Of a DNA stretch of 28,299 nt, positions 23,120 through 28,299 are shown one piece after another. Every line of letters starts with the position of its first letter. Position 1 is the stretch's first letter. The notes beneath the pieces are model-generated. The model was not told the DNA's origin. It was given only the letters and a program-made list of their open reading frames with translations, and ran no database searches. The translations under genes were made by a program, and so were the position numbers. The DNA lies in contig JAFAGO010000011.1 of the NCBI GenBank assembly GCA_023422635.1, positions 1 through 28,299 on the forward strand, written 5' to 3'. Origin of the DNA: Bacteroidota bacterium (GTDB lineage: Bacteria; Bacteroidota; Bacteroidia; Flavobacteriales; Weeksellaceae).

Positions 23120-23125
23120 AAACCT

Positions 23126-23689
23126 ATGAAATATTTAATCGTCGGCATCGGCAATAAAGGTGAAGAATATAAAGAAACCCGGCATAACGTCGGGTTTAAA
23201 ATTGTAGAAAAAATCGCAGAAAAACTTGATGTTTATTTCCAAAGTGCGAATTTTGGTTGGGTTGCGGAAGGAAAATACAAAGGTAGAAAAGTGTTTTTGC
23301 TAAAGCCAGATACGTACGTAAATCTATCTGGAAGTGCCGTGCGTTTTTGGATGCAGAAAGAAAATATTCCTTTGGAAAATATCCTGGTGGTTACCGATGA
23401 TTTGGCGCTTCCTTTCGGAACTTTACGATTGAAAGGTAAAGGATCCGACGCTGGACATAATGGGCTGAAAGATATCCAGAACAAATTGCAAACCCAAAAT
23501 TATGCACGTTTGCGCTTTGGTATTTCGAGTGATTTCGAAAAAGGAAGACAAGTGGATTATGTTATTGGTGAATGGAGCGATGAAGAGAAAGAAAGCCTCT
23601 ATTCCAGAATTGACGTATTTGCCGACGCAGCATTATCCTTTGTTTTTGCTGGACTTTCCAATACCATGAATAGCTTTAACGGAAAATAA
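23126..23689 (+). CDS. pth: peptidyl-tRNA hydrolase
   Basis: Cleaves the ester bond of peptidyl-tRNA released from stalled ribosomes so that tRNA is recycled; cytoplasmic, essential in most bacteria. 187 residues, normal length. Catalytic and binding residues are present: N10 (VGIGNKGEEY), catalytic H20 (RHNVGF), N66 in KPDTYVNLSGS, D91 and D92 (VVTDDLALPFG) and N112 (GHNGLKDI). V65 replaces the usual methionine of TYMN, a conservative change. Minus-strand hairpin sequence overlaps its last bases. It sits in an operon with the upstream lipoprotein. Confidence 0.96.
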   Translation: MKYLIVGIGNKGEEYKETRHNVGFKIVEKIAEKLDVYFQSANFGWVAEGKYKGRKVFLLKPDTYVNLSGSAVRFWMQKENIPLENILVVTDDLALPFGTLRLKGKGSDAGHNGLKDIQNKLQTQNYARLRFGISSDFEKGRQVDYVIGEWSDEEKESLYSRIDVFADAALSFVFAGLSNTMNSFNGK

Positions 23690-23716
23690 AAAGGAGCCGA
23701 AAATACATTCGACTCC
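23681..23716 (-). terminator. terminator of the carbonic anhydrase/SulP cluster (minus strand)
   Basis: Read on the minus strand, GGAGTCGAA (23716-23708) pairs with TTCGGCTCC (23701-23693) with one G-U wobble. TTTTTATTTT follows, reaching into the end of pth. Confidence 0.7.
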
Positions 23717-23756
23717 CGAAGAGAACTATTTTATAAAAAATAGAAAAAAGCTTCGT

Positions 23757-24392
23757 TTATAGCCAGGTTACAACACCTGTTTCAACATCGTAGTTAGCGC
23801 CTACGATTTTTATTTTTCCTTCTTTTTCAAGCTTTCTTAACGTGGAACTTTGGTGGCGAATATCATCCAAAGATTTTTCAACATTGTGGAAATTAAGGCG
23901 CTCTAAAAGATCTTTATTTTTGGAGGAACGCTCTTCGCCATCTTTAATAATATCATTAATCAAAGGATCGAAATGATAAATTAAATGGTTAAGATTGTCC
24001 ATTCCTAAATCTTCAATTTCGGCAGCGTCTAAACCTCCTTTCAGTGCGCCACATTTAGAATGACCAAGAACAACCACCAATTTGGATCCGGCAACGTTAC
24101 AGCCAAATTCCATTGATCCTAAAATATCTTGATTTACAAAATTTCCCGCAATTCTGATGCTAAAGATATCGCCCAGACCTTGATCGAAAACCAATTCTGC
24201 GGAAACACGACTATCAATGCAGCTTAAAACCACTGCAAAAGGCCATTGTCCTTCTCTGGTGTCGTTTACTTGTTCCAATAAATTACGATTCACTTTCAGG
24301 TTGTTGACAAATCTTTGGTTTCCTTCTTTTAAAAATTGAAGGGCTTTATCAGGAGTAATCGTTGCTTGAGTTTCTAATGTATGTGCTTTCAT
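23757..24392 (-). CDS. beta-carbonic anhydrase (downstream of SulP)
   Basis: Interconverts CO2 and bicarbonate with zinc; 211 residues, cytoplasmic (no signal peptide). The ligands are C58, D60 and R62 in SCIDSRVSAE, and H111 and C114 in GHSKCGALKGG; the RIAGNFVNQD stretch is also typical. The sequence differs clearly from the second anhydrase at 26482-27147 (SKCGAL versus YNCGGV around the zinc site), so the two are different subtypes rather than a recent duplication. It lies 86 bases downstream of the SulP transporter on the same strand, suggesting joint work in supplying bicarbonate or CO2. Confidence 0.93.
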   Translation of the reverse strand: MKAHTLETQATITPDKALQFLKEGNQRFVNNLKVNRNLLEQVNDTREGQWPFAVVLSCIDSRVSAELVFDQGLGDIFSIRIAGNFVNQDILGSMEFGCNVAGSKLVVVLGHSKCGALKGGLDAAEIEDLGMDNLNHLIYHFDPLINDIIKDGEERSSKNKDLLERLNFHNVEKSLDDIRHQSSTLRKLEKEGKIKIVGANYDVETGVVTWL

Positions 24393-24478
24393 TTGTTTAA
24401 AATTTAAATAGTGTAAAAATGCTTTTCCGAATAAAATTCATCGGAAAAAATGGGGTAAAATTTTTGGTTTTGATGAGG

Positions 24479-26074
24479 TTACATCGCTCTTCTGTGTTTG
24501 ATCACAATATGCGAATCTTCATCTTTCGCGTAATCTTGATAAGAAGTTCGGAAACCAAGAAGTTCAACTTCAATATTCTCTTCTTTTGCGCGAACATTAG
24601 CGAAATCTTGTATCATCTCCAAAACATCGGTAGTAATGTAAGAGGTTTGTCTGGCATCAAAAGTTATTTTCGATCCCGGTTTAATGTTTTTCAATGTTTT
24701 TTTGATGGCTGCTTTATTCAAGAAAGATACTTCCTCGGAAAGTTTGATGGTGAATTCGTCTGTGTCATCTAATTCTTCTCTACTTAAATAATACGCACGC
24801 TTCATATTTCCTTGTAAGATGTAGAATACGGAAATCGCAAGTCCAATCCCAACGCCTTTCAATAAATCGGTAAAAACTACAGCAAGAACAGTTGCAACGA
24901 ACGGGATAAACTGGAATTTTCCTAAATGCCAGAAATGCTTGAAAGTAGCAGGTTTGGCAAGTTTATATCCAACCAAAATTAGCACAGCTGCAAGCGTAGC
25001 CAAAGGAATTTTATTCAAAATTACAGGAATGGTAAGCACACAAAGAAGGAGCAAAACACCGTGAATAATTGTAGAAACTTTTGATGTAGCACCTGCATTG
25101 GCATTTGCCGAGCTTCGAACAACTACTGAAGTCATTGGTAAACCACCGATTAATGCACTGGCTAAATTTCCAATACCTTGCGCTCTTAATTCAAGGTTGG
25201 TATCGGTAATTCTTCTTCTTGTATCCAAACGATCGGAAGCTTCAATACATAAAAGCGTTTCAATAGATGCTACAATTGCAATGGTTGCACCTGCGATCCA
25301 AACTTGTGGATTGGTAAATCCGCTGATATTCGGGAAGGTAATCATGTTTTTGAAATCTTCCGTGGATTGTGGTACAGGTAAGGTAACCAAATGTTCCGAT
25401 GAAATCGCAAGTGGACTTCCAGTACGAATGAAAATTTCATTGAGAATAATTCCTGTAGCTACTGCGACTAAAGCGCCGGGAACAAATTTTAATTTCTTTA
25501 AACTCGGAATATAATCCCAAGCCAATAAAATTGCGATTGATACCACAGTTACAATTACGGCTCCAGGATGAATGGCTTGAAATGCTTCTGTAAAAACGCT
25601 AAAGTTGATGCCATTATCGAAAAGGTTCTCTTTACCTTCATAATCCTTGTCGAATCCTACAGCATGTTTCAACTGCTGAAGAATAATTATTACACCGATA
25701 CCGGCTAACATTCCTTCAATAACATTATTCGGGAAATAGTTTGAAATACTTCCTGCACGGATAAATCCTAGAATTAATTGGATAACACCTGCAATTAATC
25801 CGGCACACAAAAAGAGTTCGAATGCACCCAACTCGGTAATCGCAGAGAAAACAATTGCGGTTAATCCTGCGGCTGGTCCTGATACTGAAATGTTGGAGTT
25901 ACTGATGTATCCTACAACAATACCTCCGATAATCCCGGAAATAATTCCGGACAATGGTGGAGCTCCCGATGCTAATGCAATACCTAAACATAACGGAAGA
26001 GCCACTAAAAATACTACTAATCCAGAAGGAAAATTCTCTTTAATTCCTCCAATTAGCGATGATGCTTTTTTCAT
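24479..26074 (-). CDS. SulP family anion transporter with STAS domain
   Basis: An inner-membrane anion permease, 531 residues from the ATG at 26074; a TTG nine codons upstream is less likely because MKKASSLIGGIKENFPSG is the usual SulP start. The membrane domain (about 12-425) has the family opening FPSGLVVFLVALPLCLGIALASG and later SVSGPAAGLTAIV and GGLPMTSVVVRSSAN. A STAS domain (about 440-520, ITFDARQTSYITTDVLEMI) regulates transport. SulP proteins carry sulfate, bicarbonate or other anions. The flanking carbonic anhydrases suggest bicarbonate, as in BicA-type systems, but the substrate is inferred from neighbours. A weak hairpin (24423-24448) lies between this gene and the downstream anhydrase. 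Confidence 0.9.
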   Translation of the reverse strand: MKKASSLIGGIKENFPSGLVVFLVALPLCLGIALASGAPPLSGIISGIIGGIVVGYISNSNISVSGPAAGLTAIVFSAITELGAFELFLCAGLIAGVIQLILGFIRAGSISNYFPNNVIEGMLAGIGVIIILQQLKHAVGFDKDYEGKENLFDNGINFSVFTEAFQAIHPGAVIVTVVSIAILLAWDYIPSLKKLKFVPGALVAVATGIILNEIFIRTGSPLAISSEHLVTLPVPQSTEDFKNMITFPNISGFTNPQVWIAGATIAIVASIETLLCIEASDRLDTRRRITDTNLELRAQGIGNLASALIGGLPMTSVVVRSSANANAGATSKVSTIIHGVLLLLCVLTIPVILNKIPLATLAAVLILVGYKLAKPATFKHFWHLGKFQFIPFVATVLAVVFTDLLKGVGIGLAISVFYILQGNMKRAYYLSREELDDTDEFTIKLSEEVSFLNKAAIKKTLKNIKPGSKITFDARQTSYITTDVLEMIQDFANVRAKEENIEVELLGFRTSYQDYAKDEDSHIVIKHRRAM

Positions 26075-26188
26075 AATAAATACAATAATTCTTTTCGACA
26101 ATTAGTGAATTGCCATAAAAAAGGGAAAACTTAAATCAATGTTGAATGAAGCACAACGTTATTTTGTGCTAAGTTTTTTCGCTAAAGA

Positions 26189-26482
26189 TTAAGCTTCTGG
26201 AGGAGGGGAGGTAATGGAAATGTAGGGCGAACGTAGAGTGTTTTCGCTCCAAGTAATAAAGTTTTTTGGGTGAGTATCACCCTCGAAAAATTTAATAAAT
26301 TCGTGAACGTCAATTGTTTTAGGAACCGCCTTTTCTAGACAGATAGTGCTAAATCCATGATTTTCTTCTTCATTAAGAACCACATTCATTTGCTGAAAAT
26401 TCCAATCGAAAACGGCTGCAAGGCTTGGCAATGCAGTAAAGTTTAAGAATATCAGCAAAGTTATTAGGCTCCTTAACTTCAT
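26189..26482 (-). CDS. small secreted protein between carbonic anhydrase and SulP
   Basis: A 97-residue protein with a signal peptide (ITLLIFLNFTALPSLAAV, cleavage near residue 23), no cysteine lipobox, and a tail SPYISITSPPPEA ending the protein. I do not recognise a named domain. The start codon overlaps the stop of the second carbonic anhydrase gene by one base (TAATG), a sign of translational coupling, so it very likely acts with it. It might be a periplasmic partner of the anhydrase/transporter pair, but nothing in its sequence shows the mechanism. A 7-bp inverted repeat at 26150-26170 lies between it and SulP. Confidence 0.72.
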   Translation of the reverse strand: MKLRSLITLLIFLNFTALPSLAAVFDWNFQQMNVVLNEEENHGFSTICLEKAVPKTIDVHEFIKFFEGDTHPKNFITWSENTLRSPYISITSPPPEA

Positions 26483-27147
26483 TATTTTTTGTTCTTCATC
26501 ATCCAGTTAGAGCTGGTAAGATTGTAGATTTTTTGTATATCGTTTAATATGCTCTGGAAATCAATATCCAAATCAATTAATTTTCCGGATCTTAAATCGA
26601 AAACCCATCCATGTACAATTGGGAATTCGTCCAAAATATAACGTTCCTGCACGCAGGCCATTTTAATCACGTTAATGCATTGTTCTTGCACGTTTAATTC
26701 AACCAAGCGATCGTACTTTTTAGCATCGTCTTCAATCGCATCCAATTCTGCTTGGTGAAGTCGGTACACATCACGAATAGTTCTTAACCAAGGGTTCATC
26801 AACCCTAAATCTTCTGGAGTCATCGCTGCTTTAACGCCGCCACAGTTATAGTGACCACATACAATAATGTGCTTCACTTTTAAATGCTCTACCGCATATT
26901 GGATAACGGCAGTTGAACTCATATCCAATGTGTTTACCACATTTGCAATATTTCGATGTACAAAAACTTCTCCTGGCTCAGCACCCATTAATTCTTCTGC
27001 AGTTACACGGCTATCCGAACAGCCAATATAAAGAAAATCGGGACTTTGAGATTTTGACAGCTCATGAAAAAAATGAGGGTTTTCAGAGATTTTTTCCTCT
27101 ACCCACTTTTTATTATTTTCAAAAATTATTTTGTATGAGTCTGCCAT
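26482..27147 (-). CDS. beta-carbonic anhydrase (Can-like)
   Basis: Cytoplasmic zinc enzyme interconverting CO2 and bicarbonate, 221 residues. Zinc and catalytic residues are C43, D45 and R47 in GCSDSRVTAEE and H99 and C102 in CGHYNCGGVKAA; VFVHRNIANVV is also characteristic. It is closer in motif style to the E. coli Can type than the other anhydrase in this window. It heads the minus-strand cluster and is coupled by a TAATG overlap to the small secreted protein, with SulP and the other anhydrase further on. The 202-base region upstream (27148-27349) is AT-rich; I see no clear TAnnTTTG promoter in it. Confidence 0.94.
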   Translation of the reverse strand: MADSYKIIFENNKKWVEEKISENPHFFHELSKSQSPDFLYIGCSDSRVTAEELMGAEPGEVFVHRNIANVVNTLDMSSTAVIQYAVEHLKVKHIIVCGHYNCGGVKAAMTPEDLGLMNPWLRTIRDVYRLHQAELDAIEDDAKKYDRLVELNVQEQCINVIKMACVQERYILDEFPIVHGWVFDLRSGKLIDLDIDFQSILNDIQKIYNLTSSNWMMKNKK

Positions 27148-27349
27148 AAAGTATCGAATTAAACAATGATTTATATATTTACAAAAACGTATGCTTTTTT
27201 AAATATAATAGACTGAATCAATAATTATGCAAATGTAATGCATAATAAATAAAAAAACGAGGAATTAACAAAAGTTTAATATAAAGATGGAAATTATATA
27301 AAAGCGTTCCTTTTCAGATAGGATTTTTGGTAATTAAGCGGTTAGTAGA

Positions 27350-27904
27350 TTATATTGTGTTATTGATGTAACCTTTTGTCGCTGAATTATTTGCGCTTGC
27401 GCTTGCAGGATTTCCAACAACAATGGAATTATCGTCAACACTAAAATTAACATACGCGTTGGGTGCAATCAAAACATTATTTCCTATTTTGATGTTTCCC
27501 ACGATTACGGCATTGGCGCCAATCCAAACTTCGTCACCAATTTCCGGAGCTCCTTGTTTCTTGCCACGGTTTTGTTGCCCAATGGTTACCCCTTGCGCGA
27601 TATTGCAATTTCTCCCGATTTTCACCTTTGGATTAATCACAACTGCACCCCAATGTCCCAAGTAAAATCCTTCTCCAATTTCCGTTTCAGGATAAACCTG
27701 AAATCCATATTTAATCTGATGTTTTCGCAAAACAAGTCTCCAAAATATTCCTTTTAAAGATTTTTTTGAATATTGCTGGCATTTTCGTAAAATGAAAACA
27801 AAATGAAGGTTCGGATTGATGCATTTCTTCCAGATTTCAAGTAGGGAAAGCCATCTTCCGCTTTCGCGATAGAAATCTTTTTGGATGATGCTTTTTTCAG
27901 ACAT
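27350..27904 (-). CDS. hexapeptide-repeat acetyltransferase, serine acetyltransferase-like
   Basis: A 184-residue left-handed beta-helix acyltransferase. Hexapeptide turns run from about residue 70 to 165 (YPETEIGEGFYLGHWGAVV, then IGRNCNIAQGVTIGQ, IGDEVWIGANAVIVGN). H84 in GHWG matches the catalytic histidine of serine O-acetyltransferase. The second active-site histidine region (RHPKI in CysE) reads KKQGAPEIG here, and the long helical CysE N-terminus is mostly missing. This points to a glycan or other O-acetyltransferase rather than cysteine synthesis. Its neighbour on the same strand is a glycosyltransferase, which fits a surface-polysaccharide locus. A complete promoter lies directly upstream. 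Confidence 0.82.
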   Translation of the reverse strand: MSEKSIIQKDFYRESGRWLSLLEIWKKCINPNLHFVFILRKCQQYSKKSLKGIFWRLVLRKHQIKYGFQVYPETEIGEGFYLGHWGAVVINPKVKIGRNCNIAQGVTIGQQNRGKKQGAPEIGDEVWIGANAVIVGNIKIGNNVLIAPNAYVNFSVDDNSIVVGNPASASANNSATKGYINNTI

Positions 27905-27908
27905 AGAA

Positions 27909-27940
27909 CAAAGGTATAAGAAGATGAACGAAAGAACAAA
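27909..27940 (-). promoter_or_regulatory. promoter of the acetyltransferase gene (TTTG-N20-TACCTTTG), leaderless geometry
   Basis: On the minus strand TTTG (27940-27937), a 20-base spacer and TACCTTTG (27916-27909) match both consensus elements. Only TTCT separates the box from the ATG, so transcription should start at about the start codon. Confidence 0.65.
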
Positions 27941-28026
27941 AAATAGAGTGAAAAGATCAATGAATAGATGCTGTGTGATCGTTTATCTATGATATTTTGA
28001 ATCACGGTATTGTTATTGAAAAGAAG

Positions 28027-28299
28027 TTAAAGATCGTCCAGAATTTGTTGGATTTGCTTTACGGAATTTTCGAGATTGAACGGCATTTCATAGTCTTTTA
28101 GTTGGTTTTGATACGTTTTGAAACTTTCAGGATTTTGCAATGCCTGTTTCATTCCGTTATAAATTCCTTCTTCTGAATTGTCGACAATTAAGCCAAGTTT
28201 TCCGTTTTCCAGCATTTCACGAACGCCCGAAACATGGGTAGCAATGATGTTTTTCTTTAATGTAATCGCTTCAAACAAAACGGTGGGGAAACCTTCGTA
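28027..28299 (-). CDS. glycosyltransferase family 4-type, C-terminal part only
   Basis: The frame is open to the right edge, so the N-terminal part lies outside the window; about 90 residues remain. They begin YEGFPTVLFEAITLKKNIIAT, the EGFP..EA motif that binds the nucleotide-sugar in GT-B glycosyltransferases (Glycos_transf_1), followed by VSGVREMLENGKLGLIVDNSEEG. The TTG at 28278 is an internal codon, not a start. With the adjacent acetyltransferase it suggests a polysaccharide or glycan synthesis locus continuing to the right. The sugar donor and product cannot be inferred. Confidence 0.85.
   Translation of the reverse strand, partial: YEGFPTVLFEAITLKKNIIATHVSGVREMLENGKLGLIVDNSEEGIYNGMKQALQNPESFKTYQNQLKDYEMPFNLENSVKQIQQILDDL

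Noticed and set aside
24423..24448. Hairpin TTTTCCGA / TCGGAAAA between SulP and the downstream carbonic anhydrase
   Set aside because: A 10-base loop and no proper T tract on the minus strand; it may affect the RNA but cannot be called a terminator.
24419..24772. 117-residue plus-strand open frame over the end of SulP
   Set aside because: Most of it lies antisense to the conserved STAS domain, its composition is unlike a real protein, and no promoter or family match is evident.
26150..26170. 7-bp inverted repeat AGCACAA / TTGTGCT between the small secreted gene and SulP
   Set aside because: Followed by T only on the plus strand, where no gene ends; its meaning is unclear.
27754..28005. 83-residue minus-strand frame overlapping the acetyltransferase start
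   Set aside because: It is out of frame with the acetyltransferase, whose promoter and ATG are well supported, and it shows no family signal.
1..28299. Search for tRNA, rRNA, CRISPR arrays, insertion sequences, phage genes and antiphage defence systems
   Set aside because: No cloverleaf, spaced identical repeats, transposase, integrase or known defence-protein motif was seen in any frame.

Overview
The window reads as a chromosomal segment from an AT-rich member of the Bacteroidota, class Flavobacteriia, most plausibly near Chryseobacterium/Kaistella (Weeksellaceae). This rests on gene families rather than a database match: the exosortase XrtF pair, DUF4293, DUF6146 and DUF6702 proteins, a Rho with a long disordered insert, a DUF5689 lipoprotein next to a TonB-dependent receptor, and many promoters with the Bacteroidota -7 box TAnnTTTG, some with a TTG/TTTG -33 element. 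I see no rRNA, tRNA, CRISPR array, insertion sequence or prophage. No gap between genes exceeds 300 bases.

Left part (1-9.4 kb): the end of a small membrane protein; asd (aspartate-semialdehyde dehydrogenase) with a strong terminator; a cation diffusion facilitator; and, on the minus strand, exosortase XrtF with its partner membrane protein. Next comes a tight plus-strand run of an AmgK-like sugar kinase, a stand-alone RapZ C-terminal domain, a MurU-like nucleotidyltransferase and a LOG-family protein. This looks like a cell-wall amino-sugar salvage cassette. A DUF6702 secreted protein, an MsbA-like ABC exporter and a DUF4293 membrane protein follow.

Middle (9.4-18.2 kb): DUF4293 and rho diverge from two interleaved promoters. 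The rho leader holds a terminator-like hairpin, and Rho itself has a Q/N-rich prion-like segment (33 of 42 residues Q or N). Then come a Mn-type superoxide dismutase and a divergent locus. On its minus side are a secreted endonuclease/exonuclease/phosphatase enzyme and a DUF6146 lipoprotein. On its plus side are a TonB-dependent receptor and a DUF5689 lipoprotein. I suggest this locus handles an extracellular phosphate- or nucleic-acid-containing substrate, but that is inference.

Right part (18.2-28.3 kb): mfd (transcription-repair coupling factor), followed by a perfect 22-bp palindrome abutting the promoter of a tiny secreted protein. After that come a YD-repeat-like lipoprotein and pth (peptidyl-tRNA hydrolase). 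A minus-strand cluster of beta-carbonic anhydrase, a small secreted protein, a SulP transporter and a second beta-carbonic anhydrase suggests a bicarbonate supply system. The window ends in what is probably a surface-glycan locus: a hexapeptide acetyltransferase and a truncated glycosyltransferase.

Most of the window is housekeeping. The items most worth pursuing are the AmgK/RapZ-CTD/MurU cassette, the receptor/DUF5689/nuclease locus, the Rho prion-like insert with its leader hairpin, and the mfd-downstream palindrome.
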